From Candidatus Aminicenantota bacterium (GTDB taxonomy: Bacteria; Acidobacteriota; Aminicenantia; Aminicenantales; Saccharicenantaceae), in NCBI GenBank assembly GCA_014360005.1, contig JACIYI010000002.1, forward strand, positions 62,001 through 126,000: a DNA stretch of 64,000 nucleotides, written 5' to 3'. Of the stretch, positions 25,722 through 33,254 are shown piece after piece (the first letter of the stretch is position 1; each line of letters opens with the position of its first letter). Under the pieces are notes generated by a model. The model did no database searches, had not been told where the DNA came from, and was given only the letters and a program-made list of their open reading frames with translations. Made by a program: the position numbers and the translations under genes.

Positions 25722-26954
25722 ATGCCAAAAAAACTGACCCAGGGCCGGTTGTTACTTCTGCTGCTTGCCATCTTCCTCTCGGCCAGCAGCCAGCAGCCAG
25801 ACCCCAGGGCCGAGGTCAGAAGTTTTCGATATCACCAGCATCCCGAGTTCTTTCGCCTGGTCCTGGAAATAGAAAAAGTCAGGGAATACTATTCGGCCGA
25901 GCTCAAAGACCCAGAGAGACTTTACCTGGACATTTTCCAGGCCCGCCTGAAGCCGGGCTTGCACGGTACCTCCTACCAGGTTCATTCAAACTGCGTAAAA
26001 ATCCTGCGCCTGGCCCAGAAGAATCCGTCAACCGTCCGCCTGACCCTGGAACTGGTGCCGGGTGCCAAGCAGACTGAAAAAATCTATTACCTGAAAAATC
26101 CGCACCGGCTGGTAGTGGATATTTATCCACGACCGGCAGCCGCCAGCCAGGCGCCGCCAGCGACAGCCGCCCCGACCTCCCGGCCGGCCGGCCAAACGGC
26201 TTCGCCCCCGGAACATCAACCGCAGCCTCCGGCCCCTTCCAGCTCCGGTTATTCGTTGGTCCGGCAGCTGGGTCTGGGTGTCAAACGCATCGTCCTCGAC
26301 CCGGGGCACGGCGGGAGCGACCCTGGCTGCATCAGCCGCTCCGGGCTAAAGGAAAAGGACGTGGCTCTGGACCTGGCCCGGAGACTGAAAGTTCTTCTGG
26401 AGACCCAGGGTAAGTTCGAGGTCTTTCTCACCCGGGACACTGACCTCACCCTGCCTCTGGAAAAGCGCACCGCCCTGGCTAACCAGAAACGAGCGGACCT
26501 GTTCATTTCCATCCACCTCAATGCTAGCCCCAGGAAAAATCGCACCGGGGTGGAAACTTTCTACTTGAATTTCAGTCCCGACCAGGCGGTCAACGAGCTG
26601 GCAGCCAGGGAAAATGCCTCCTCCAACAAGAACATCCGGGATATGAAATTAATCGTCGACAAAATCATAAAGAATTCAAAGTATGAAGAGTCCCGCGACC
26701 TGGCCGAAAAAATCCATAAGCACCTGCTGCAGCATCTGAAACAGAATTTTGGCCCCCGCGATGACCTGGGAGTAAAGGGCGGTCCCTTCTGGGTGTTGAT
26801 CGGCAGTGAAATGCCGGCGGTGCTGGTGGAAGCCTCCCATCTGTCCAACGCCAAGGAAGAAGCCGCCCTGAAAACCGAGATTTACCGCCAGGCTGTAGCG
26901 GTGGGGCTCTTTCGTGGTATCATGGAATACGTTAAATCACTGGGAAAAGGTTGA
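25722..26954 (+). CDS. N-acetylmuramoyl-L-alanine amidase (AMIN + Amidase_3)
   Basis: About 410 aa. A signal peptide (about 1-25) precedes an AMIN-like domain (about 30-140), a Pro/Ala/Thr-rich linker and the Amidase_3 catalytic domain (about 190-405). Zinc-site and catalytic motifs are LDPGHGGSDPG, the Glu in GLKEKDVALDL, FISIHLNAS and VEASHLSN. It cleaves the lactyl-peptide bond of peptidoglycan in the periplasm, usually at division. Start is ATG 25722; an in-frame TTG lies one codon upstream. Confidence 0.92.
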   Translation: MPKKLTQGRLLLLLLAIFLSASSQQPDPRAEVRSFRYHQHPEFFRLVLEIEKVREYYSAELKDPERLYLDIFQARLKPGLHGTSYQVHSNCVKILRLAQKNPSTVRLTLELVPGAKQTEKIYYLKNPHRLVVDIYPRPAAASQAPPATAAPTSRPAGQTASPPEHQPQPPAPSSSGYSLVRQLGLGVKRIVLDPGHGGSDPGCISRSGLKEKDVALDLARRLKVLLETQGKFEVFLTRDTDLTLPLEKRTALANQKRADLFISIHLNASPRKNRTGVETFYLNFSPDQAVNELAARENASSNKNIRDMKLIVDKIIKNSKYEESRDLAEKIHKHLLQHLKQNFGPRDDLGVKGGPFWVLIGSEMPAVLVEASHLSNAKEEAALKTEIYRQAVAVGLFRGIMEYVKSLGKG

Positions 26955-26957
26955 GTC

Positions 26958-27842
26958 ATGGAGAGACGAGATTTCTTAAAAAACCTGATCGTAGGTGGAC
27001 TGGCCCTGAAGCTTCCTCCCGAACTGCTGGCCCAGCCGGCTTCACCCGAGCTGGCCGTGGTCGAAGGGGAATCGCCAGCGGCCATAACCAAGGAAGCCTT
27101 GAAGGTCCTGGGTGGCATGTCCAGGTTTGTCAGCCGGGGCGATAAGGTTTTGATCAAGCCCAACATCGGCTGGGACCGGACCCCGGAGATGGCGGCCTGC
27201 ACCAACCCCGAGGTGGTCAGAGCCCTGGCAGAAATGTCCCTGGAAGCCGGGGCCAAAGAGGTTATCGTGATGGACCACACCATCAACCAGCCCAAACGCT
27301 GTTACACCCGGTCGGGGATTCAGGAGGCGGCCAGGGCGGCTGGAGCCCGGGTTCTGTTCACTGATGAACGGCGGCTGAAAAAAATGTCCCTCCGGGGTGA
27401 ATGGCTGAAGGAATGGGAGGTCTTCCAGGATTTCGTTGAAGCCGATAAGCTGATCAACGTTCCCATCGCCAAGGTCCACAGCCTTTCCCGGGTGACCCTC
27501 GGGCTCAAGAACTGGCTGGGAGCCATCGGCGGCAACAGAAACCAGCTGCACCAGAAAATTGACCAGGCTGTAGTCGACTTGGGAGCTTTCTTCAAACCTG
27601 CCCTGACAGTACTGGATGGCTACCGGGTTCTCTTCCGCAATGGCCCGCAAGGTGGCCGGGTTTCGGACACCAGGCTGCAGAAGACGGTGGTGGCCGGAGT
27701 AGACCCGGTGGCTGTGGACGCTTACGGCGCGACTTTTTTTGAGATCAAACCCCAGGAGCTGACCTTCCTGAAACTGGCTCAAAGCCGGGGCCTGGGCAAA
27801 TTTGACCTGGAGAAAGTCAGAATTGAAAAGAGAGCAGTCTAA
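26958..27842 (+). CDS. DUF362 domain protein with a Tat-like signal
   Basis: 294 aa. The N-terminus ERRDFLKNLIVGGLAL resembles a twin-arginine signal. The DUF362 domain spans about 35-280 (VLIKPNIGWDRTP; LINVPIAKVHSLSRVTLGLKNWLGA; VVAGVDPVAVDAYGA). Function of DUF362 is not established; members are often fused or adjacent to ferredoxin domains. Here the gene overlaps a polyferredoxin gene, suggesting a shared redox process at or outside the inner membrane. Confidence 0.85.
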   Translation: MERRDFLKNLIVGGLALKLPPELLAQPASPELAVVEGESPAAITKEALKVLGGMSRFVSRGDKVLIKPNIGWDRTPEMAACTNPEVVRALAEMSLEAGAKEVIVMDHTINQPKRCYTRSGIQEAARAAGARVLFTDERRLKKMSLRGEWLKEWEVFQDFVEADKLINVPIAKVHSLSRVTLGLKNWLGAIGGNRNQLHQKIDQAVVDLGAFFKPALTVLDGYRVLFRNGPQGGRVSDTRLQKTVVAGVDPVAVDAYGATFFEIKPQELTFLKLAQSRGLGKFDLEKVRIEKRAV

Positions 27843-29424
27843 AAAATATCTCTGGCTACAGCGTCTGAGAATTTTCACCCAGCTGCTTTTCTTCCTTCTC
27901 TTTTTCTGGCTCTTCCTGCAGACCCACTATCCCGGGGAAGATTACCTGAAAACCACGGTGGAAAGGTTTTTCCACTTTGACCCGTTGCTGCTGCTGACGA
28001 CACTACTCGCTTCCAGAGTACTGTTTGCCGCCCTGTTATTGTCGTTGATAACCCTGACCGCCACCCTGCTTTTTGGCCGTTTTGTCTGCGGCTGGCTGTG
28101 CCCGCTGGGCGCCGTGCACCAGTTCTTTTCCTTTATATTTAAAAAGACCCGCTGGCTGAAGCCCAGAAAGGATGACCGGGCCAGCCTGGTCCCCAAGTAC
28201 CTGATTCTGGTGCTGGTGCTGGCGGTCAGTCTGCTATCTGTCAACCTGGTGGGCTACCTGGACCCGCTATCTTTTCTTTACCGTTCCTTCGCCGTGTTCA
28301 TCTCTCCGCTGCTGAGCCTGGGACTGTCACAATCGGGCAACCTGGCCTACCTCCTGGGCCTGAAAAGCCTGGGACAGGCAGTCAGCCAGGCCCTGGGTAA
28401 TCTGGCTCTAAACGGACTTTTCCAGAATGCCCTGCTCATCGGCGGGTTATTCCTGGCGGCAATCCTGTTAAATGCCTGGAAAGAGAGATTCTGGTGCCGC
28501 TACCTGTGTCCGGCCGGAGCCCTGCTGGGCCTTGTTTCCCGCCTTAACCTGTTCCAGCTTAAAATCGACCCGGAGAAATGTATCAACTGTCACCTTTGTT
28601 CCATCCACTGCCAGACCAACGCCCGTCCCTATCCGGCCGAAGACTGGCGGAGCTCCGAGTGCATTTTCTGCGAGACCTGTGCCGCCATCTGCCCGACAGC
28701 GGCTATTTCTTTTCCGCTCCGGCTCCAGGCGACCAGAATGAGGGGGGTTGACCTAAACCGCCGCCGGTTGCTGCTGACTTCCCTCACCGGGCTTTTCCTG
28801 GCTCCCATTTTTAAATTCAGTCCTGCCCGCCATCGGTCCCACCCGGCCCTTATCAGGCCGCCCGGCGCCGCCCCCGAGCCCGAATTCTTAGCCCGCTGTG
28901 TAAAGTGCGGGGAATGCCTTAAAGTCTGCCCGACCAATGCCCTCCACCCGGCCCTGACCGAAGCCGGTCCCGAAGGAATCTGGACCCCGATGCTGGTGCC
29001 GAGAATCGGCTACTGCGAATATTACTGCTCGCTCTGCACCCAGGTCTGCCCGACCGGAGCCATCCGGGAGCTGACGGTGGAGGAAAAGGTCACGGTTAAA
29101 ATCGGCACCGCCTGGGTGGATAAAACCCGTTGCCTGCCCTACGCCCTGGGCAAGCCCTGCATCGTCTGTGAGGAACACTGCCCCGTCTCTCCCAAAGCCA
29201 TCCAGCTGGTCCGGGTGGAAACCCTGACTCCTGACGGAACGGTGGCCACCAACCTGGCTCCCTTTGTTAACGTGGACACCTGTATCGGCTGCGGTATTTG
29301 CGAGAACAAATGCGTGGTTATGGACCTGCCGGCCATCAGGGTAAGCAGCATCGGGGAACACCGCTCCAGCCGCAACCGGCTGGTGCTGCCGACAGTCGAA
29401 GACCAGAATCAGCTCCGCCCCTGA
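27823..29424 (+). CDS. Membrane polyferredoxin: NapH-like domain fused to NapG-like ferredoxin domain
   Basis: About 533 aa. The N-terminal half has several transmembrane helices with the NapH/MauN-type motifs CGWLCPLGA and RYLCPAGALLG and two [4Fe-4S] motifs (CINCHLCSIHC; CIFCETCAAICP). An internal NRRRLLLTSLTGLFLAP looks like a Tat signal or membrane segment at the junction. Four more ferredoxin-like motifs follow (CVKCGECLKVCP; CSLCTQVCP; CIVCEEHCP; CIGCGICENKC). I prefer the TTG at 27823 with GGAGAAAG upstream. It overlaps the DUF362 gene by 20 bases. Likely moves electrons across the membrane; partners unknown. Confidence 0.82.
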   Translation: MKREQSKKYLWLQRLRIFTQLLFFLLFFWLFLQTHYPGEDYLKTTVERFFHFDPLLLLTTLLASRVLFAALLLSLITLTATLLFGRFVCGWLCPLGAVHQFFSFIFKKTRWLKPRKDDRASLVPKYLILVLVLAVSLLSVNLVGYLDPLSFLYRSFAVFISPLLSLGLSQSGNLAYLLGLKSLGQAVSQALGNLALNGLFQNALLIGGLFLAAILLNAWKERFWCRYLCPAGALLGLVSRLNLFQLKIDPEKCINCHLCSIHCQTNARPYPAEDWRSSECIFCETCAAICPTAAISFPLRLQATRMRGVDLNRRRLLLTSLTGLFLAPIFKFSPARHRSHPALIRPPGAAPEPEFLARCVKCGECLKVCPTNALHPALTEAGPEGIWTPMLVPRIGYCEYYCSLCTQVCPTGAIRELTVEEKVTVKIGTAWVDKTRCLPYALGKPCIVCEEHCPVSPKAIQLVRVETLTPDGTVATNLAPFVNVDTCIGCGICENKCVVMDLPAIRVSSIGEHRSSRNRLVLPTVEDQNQLRP

Positions 29425-29463
29425 GCTGGCGGCTATTTATTGGCTATTTATTTTAGATAATTT

Positions 29464-30705
29464 TCATTCAAACTTTTTTAACAGCAAGCAGGCGTTAGTC
29501 CCGCCAAACCCAAAAGAATTGGTCAGGGCGTGGACGATTGCAGCCGGACGAGCCCGGTTGGCCACGTAATCCAGGTCGCAGTCCGGGTCCGGAAATTCGT
29601 AGTTGATGGTCGGCGGCATAAGCTGATGATAGATGGCCAGGGCAGTGAAGGCCGTCTCCACTCCGCCGGCCGCCCCCAGCAGGTGACCGGTCATAGACTT
29701 GGTAGAACTGACTCCCAGCTGGCTGGCCCAGTCTCCGAATAACTTTTTGATAGCCAGGGTTTCAGTTTTATCGTTGTACTGGGTTGAGGTGCCATGGGCA
29801 TTGATGTACTGGACTTCCTGCGGGCTGACCCGGCCCTCGTCCAGGGCCATTTTCATCACCCTGACCGCGCCGTCGCCGTCTGGACTGGGGGCGGTCACGT
29901 GATAGGCGTCGCTGTTAAGGCCATAGCCCAGAACTTCGGCGTATATCCTGGCGCCGCGCTTGAGGGCAGCGCCCAGTTCTTCCAGCAAGACTATGCCAGC
30001 TCCCTCGCTCATGACAAAGCCGTCGCGTCGGGCATCAAACGGACGTGAGGCCTTTTCCGGTTGGTCGTTTCTTTCGGACAGCGCTTTCATGTTGCAGAAG
30101 CCGGCCAGGCTCAGCGGGGTGATGGGAGCTTCAGCCCCGCCGGCAATCATCCGGTCAGCCACCCCCAGCTGAATCATCCGGAAAGCCTCGCCGATGGCGT
30201 GGGCCCCGGTACTGCAGGCGGTGGCATTGGATATATTGGGCCCGGAAGCCCGGTAACGGATGGAGATATGTCCCGGAGCTTCATTGATAATGGTCTGGAT
30301 GATGAAAAAAGGCGAGACCCGCTCTGGCCCTTTTTCCATTAACACCCGGTGCGTTTCCTCGATCGACCCGATGCCGCCTATCCCGGAGCCGACATAGACC
30401 CCGGTTCTTTCCCCCTGCAGAAGAGCCAGATCAATGCCGGCATCCTGAACGGCCAGCTCAGCCGCGGCGATGGCATACTGAATAAACAGGTCCATCTTCC
30501 GGGCTTCTTTCCGGTCTATGAACTGCTGGGGGTCGAAATTTTTTATTTCTCCGGCAATTCTGGTCGGAAACCGGCTGGTATCAAAGCGGGTGATGTGGCT
30601 GATAGCTGATCGTCCCTCGAGCAGGGCCTGCCAGTTGGCCTCGCGGCCCAGACCTAGCGGCGTGACCAGACCCAGGCCGGTGATTACGACTCTCCTGGTT
30701 GACAT
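29464..30705 (-). CDS. fabF: 3-oxoacyl-ACP synthase II (FabF)
   Basis: 413 aa from ATG 30705; an in-frame GTG at 30720 would add five residues and neither has a clear ribosome-binding site. The catalytic triad is visible as Cys in [11 protein letters not shown], His in [11 protein letters not shown] and His in [12 protein letters not shown]. It elongates acyl-ACP with malonyl-ACP in fatty acid synthesis. It is last in the fabG-acpP-fabF set on the minus strand. Confidence 0.96.
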   Translation of the reverse strand: MSTRRVVITGLGLVTPLGLGREANWQALLEGRSAISHITRFDTSRFPTRIAGEIKNFDPQQFIDRKEARKMDLFIQYAIAAAELAVQDAGIDLALLQGERTGVYVGSGIGGIGSIEETHRVLMEKGPERVSPFFIIQTIINEAPGHISIRYRASGPNISNATACSTGAHAIGEAFRMIQLGVADRMIAGGAEAPITPLSLAGFCNMKALSERNDQPEKASRPFDARRDGFVMSEGAGIVLLEELGAALKRGARIYAEVLGYGLNSDAYHVTAPSPDGDGAVRVMKMALDEGRVSPQEVQYINAHGTSTQYNDKTETLAIKKLFGDWASQLGVSSTKSMTGHLLGAAGGVETAFTALAIYHQLMPPTINYEFPDPDCDLDYVANRARPAAIVHALTNSFGFGGTNACLLLKKFE

Positions 30706-30762
30706 GGTTGAATGGGTCACAAACTGATTCAGTAAGGCTTGGTGAACTGGAGCCGGGAAACC

Positions 30763-31011
30763 TTATTTCCCCTTGTAATGCTCCAGAATATAATCCAGGG
30801 CTTTGCCCACGGTGTTCAATTTTTCCGCTTCATCATCGGGAATGTTCAGGCCGAATTCATCTTCCAGGGCCATGACCAGCTCCACGGTATCCAGGGAATC
30901 AGCCCCCAGGTCCTGGGTAAAGGAAGCGTTTTCTGTAATCTGTTCCTCACCGATGTTCAGCTTGTCGGCCACGATGCTCTTAACCTTCTTTAAGAGTTCT
31001 TCTCTCTCCAT
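30763..31011 (-). CDS. acpP: Acyl carrier protein
   Basis: 82 aa, acidic. The phosphopantetheine attachment motif is [12 protein letters not shown] with Ser39. It carries growing acyl chains for FabG and FabF encoded on either side. Close spacing indicates one transcript. Confidence 0.97.
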   Translation of the reverse strand: MEREELLKKVKSIVADKLNIGEEQITENASFTQDLGADSLDTVELVMALEDEFGLNIPDDEAEKLNTVGKALDYILEHYKGK

Positions 31012-31038
31012 AGTTACCTCCCATAAAGTTTTTTATGA

Positions 31039-31779
31039 TTACATGTACATTCCGCCGTTGACGTTGATCACCTGACCGGTGATGTAGCCGGCCTCATCCG
31101 AACAGAGGAATTTGACTGCCAGGGCCACTTCCGACGGCAGGCCAAACCTCTTCATCGGGATGATATCCAGGAAGGCCTTTTTGACCTCTTCCGGAAGTTT
31201 TTCGGTCATCGGGGTGGCGATGTAGCCCGGGGCCACGCAATTGACGGTTATACCCCTGGCCGCCACTTCCCTGGCCAGAGACTTGGAGAAGCCAATCAAC
31301 CCGGCTTTGGAAGCAGCATAGTTGGTCTGCCCGAAGTTACCCATCTGCCCGACCACTGAAGCGATGTTGACAATCCGGCCGTATTTCGCGGTAAACATGG
31401 GCTTGAGGGCAGCCCGCGAAAAATTGAAGGCGCCTTTCAGGTTGACCTGGAGCACCAGGTCCCAATCTTCTTCCTTCATCCTGAGGAGCAGGGAATCCCG
31501 GGTAACGCCGGCATTATTGACCAGGTGGTCAATCCGCCCCAGGGACTTGACCACTTCTTCCACTACTTGGCTGGCCCGCTGGCTGTCGGTGACATCAGCT
31601 TCATAGGGGTAGGCCTTAATGCCCAGTCCGGCCAGGCGAGCAGCCACCTGTTCCAGCTTATCCTTCTGGATATCCACCAGAACGACCGTGGCTCCTTGGC
31701 GGCCCAGTTCTTCGGCTATGGCTTCACCAATACCCTGCGAAGCCCCGGTTACCAGCGAGACTCTGCCAGAAAAAATCAT
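31039..31779 (-). CDS. fabG: 3-oxoacyl-ACP reductase (FabG)
   Basis: 246 aa. It is a short-chain dehydrogenase with the NADP-binding TGASQGIGEAIA, the NNAG motif (VNNAGVTRDSLL), the catalytic Ser in NIASVVGQMG and the Y-x3-K motif YAASK. It reduces 3-oxoacyl-ACP. A GGAGAGGGAGG stretch lies directly before the ATG. No fabH, fabD or plsX precedes it; instead there is a 388-bp non-coding gap. Confidence 0.96.
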   Translation of the reverse strand: MIFSGRVSLVTGASQGIGEAIAEELGRQGATVVLVDIQKDKLEQVAARLAGLGIKAYPYEADVTDSQRASQVVEEVVKSLGRIDHLVNNAGVTRDSLLLRMKEEDWDLVLQVNLKGAFNFSRAALKPMFTAKYGRIVNIASVVGQMGNFGQTNYAASKAGLIGFSKSLAREVAARGITVNCVAPGYIATPMTEKLPEEVKKAFLDIIPMKRFGLPSEVALAVKFLCSDEAGYITGQVINVNGGMYM

Positions 31780-32167
31780 CCTCCCTCTCCGCCAGAAAAG
31801 TTTTCCAGCCGGTTTAGCGAGCCCGGTAGCAGGCTTATCATTTTAAATAGGACCATAGCTCTCATGGTTTTGAACCTTAATTATTGCCCTCTATCTCTGG
31901 CTTATTATTCTACCATGCCTTAAATAGTCTATATTTTCCAGAAATTTTTTCAACTGGTTTTTCTGGTAACTGGAACCGGGGTTAGTTCCTGGCCGGCTAG
32001 CCGGGAAACGGCGGGCAGCCTCCGGTTTCCAGCTGGTAGCTGTCTTATTTCCCGAAAGACGATATAGACCGGAGCTTTCAGAAAGCTGGTCCAGCCCAGG
32101 CTGGCCGCTCCTTCCCAGCCGGAAACTGTTTCCGGCCCTGGCTGCGATGATCATTACAGGAACTCGT
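31780..32167. other. 388-bp non-coding gap rich in inverted repeats (rpmF/fabG interval)
   Basis: No supportable gene. At least four perfect inverted repeats are present: ACCAT/ATGGT at 31853-31869, the 12-nt palindrome CCGGCTAGCCGG at 31993-32004, AGCTTTC-A-GAAAGCT at 32073-32087 and GCCGGAAAC-T-GTTTCCGGC at 32118-32136. The last lies about 30 bp past the rpmF stop but has no T-run on the minus strand. The fabG promoter must lie here or further upstream, but I could not fix it. A structured RNA is possible. Confidence 0.45.
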
Positions 32168-32350
32168 CTATTGTTCCTGACCCTCAATGACCTGCCGCCC
32201 CTTGTAATAACCGCATTCCGGGCAGGCCCGGTGGGGAAGCTTGGGGCTACCGCAGTTCGGGCAGAGGGAAAAGGAGGGTAGAGCCAGGTGGTCGTGGGAC
32301 CTTCTCTTGCCTTTCCTCGAAGGTGAATGTCTGCGTTTTGGGTTTGGCAT
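32168..32350 (-). CDS. rpmF: 50S ribosomal protein L32 (zinc-binding form)
   Basis: 60 aa. It begins [20 protein letters not shown] as in L32 and has the zinc ribbon C-x2-C ... C-x2-C in [19 protein letters not shown]. Its start is directly adjacent to the yceD stop, the usual yceD-rpmF pair. Confidence 0.97.
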   Translation of the reverse strand: MPNPKRRHSPSRKGKRRSHDHLALPSFSLCPNCGSPKLPHRACPECGYYKGRQVIEGQEQ

Positions 32351-32869
32351 TTATTTCTTATCTCTCAAAAAAGATTTTAATTTTTCCAGCCTAGGGTCGG
32401 ACTCCTGCACCTGGCAGGAGCAGAGACCCTGGTTTATCAGCTCACCGCATACCGGGCAAATACCCTCGCAGTCTTCAGAGCACAGAGGCCGAAGGGGAAA
32501 ACTCAGGTTCAGCTGCTCCAGAATTATTTCCCTGAGGTCCAGCTGCTGGTGATAGTAGAAAAACCGCTCCAGGTCTTCTTCCTCCAGCTCCTCCTTGACC
32601 TCGTCCAGTTCTTCCGGCAGGTAAACCAGGTCAAAAACCGAGTCAACCGCGTACTCAAAAGGGCGAAGACAGCGGCTACAGATGAAGCTCAGCCGGGCGG
32701 TGATTTTACCCTTGATCAGCACCTCGCTGCCAGCTTTTCGGACTTCCACCACGGCATGGGTCGGCTCCAGCAGGACGGCTTCTTCTTCCACCAGGTCCAG
32801 ACTGGCAAAGTCGAAATCCTGGTCGATGTGCAAGCCATCCCTGGGGATTTCGTTGACATCGATGACCAT
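32351..32869 (-). CDS. yceD: YceD/DUF177 family protein
   Basis: 172 aa. The DUF177 core is followed by a cysteine-rich C-terminal region (CSEDCEGICPVCGELINQGLC) that probably binds zinc. YceD is almost always found upstream of rpmF and is linked to rRNA processing or ribosome assembly, without a settled mechanism. AAAGGAA lies a few bases upstream of the ATG at 32869. Confidence 0.9.
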   Translation of the reverse strand: MVIDVNEIPRDGLHIDQDFDFASLDLVEEEAVLLEPTHAVVEVRKAGSEVLIKGKITARLSFICSRCLRPFEYAVDSVFDLVYLPEELDEVKEELEEEDLERFFYYHQQLDLREIILEQLNLSFPLRPLCSEDCEGICPVCGELINQGLCSCQVQESDPRLEKLKSFLRDKK

Positions 32870-32893
32870 GTTTTATTCCTTTTATGACCAAGT

Positions 32894-32921
32894 ATTATAC
32901 CAGCCTAACCGGGGTTGTCAA
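32894..32921 (-). promoter_or_regulatory. Promoter of yceD-rpmF
   Basis: On the minus strand a perfect TTGACA (32921-32916), a 16-bp spacer and a perfect TATAAT (32899-32894). The predicted start near 32887 leaves an 18-nt leader containing AAAGGAA. It is the closest match to the sigma70 consensus in the window. Confidence 0.85.
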
Positions 32922-32947
32922 CCGAACCCCGGCTGCGGTTTTATCGC

Positions 32948-32975
32948 TTGCAGGTCGCTTGGTTCTGAGTATAAT
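32948..32975 (+). promoter_or_regulatory. Promoter of the small gene-polA pair
   Basis: TTGCAG (32948-32953), a 16-bp spacer and TATAAT (32970-32975). The start would be near 32982, about 15 bases before the ATG at 32997. It is divergent from the yceD promoter, with the two -35 boxes 26 bp apart. Confidence 0.6.
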
Positions 32976-32996
32976 CAACTTGAAGGTAAAAGGCCG

Positions 32997-33254
32997 ATGG
33001 AAGGTTACAACACCACTATTAAATACAAAGGAGCCACCTTTATGGTCCAGACCCAGGATAAAGGACCGGCCTTCAACTATGTTGAATCTTTGATTTACCT
33101 GGCCGGTCGGGTCATCGCCTCTAAAAGGCTGGCCTACTCGGACCACCTGAATCAGCCCAACCTCAAAGAAATCATCCAGAACCTGGTGGAAGAACTCCAT
33201 GCCGATGTCCTGGACGAAATCTTGGAAGGGAAGTACGACAAGTTTCTGGAATGA
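32997..33254 (+). CDS. Small conserved-looking protein of unknown function, coupled to polA
   Basis: 85 aa starting MEGYNTTIKYKGATFMVQTQ. The N-terminal half looks like a small beta-sheet and the rest helical, with an acidic C-terminus. No signal peptide or membrane segment is seen. I do not recognise a named family, though short proteins of similar pattern (basic beta-strand, then ESLIYLAGRVIASKRLAY) occur in related bacteria to my recollection. The stop overlaps the polA ATG (ATGA), so the pair is translationally coupled; a longer upstream frame exists but the promoter supports this start. Confidence 0.65.
   Translation: MEGYNTTIKYKGATFMVQTQDKGPAFNYVESLIYLAGRVIASKRLAYSDHLNQPNLKEIIQNLVEELHADVLDEILEGKYDKFLE

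Noticed and set aside
26109..26120. TTATCCACG inside the amidase gene as a DnaA box
   Set aside because: A single match in coding sequence far from dnaA, with no neighbouring boxes.
31891..32187. 98-codon minus-strand frame downstream of rpmF, considered as a decayed plsX or new gene
   Set aside because: It overlaps the rpmF end, has no ribosome-binding site, is Arg/Ser/Gly-rich and shows no PlsX motif; the inverted repeats argue for non-coding DNA.
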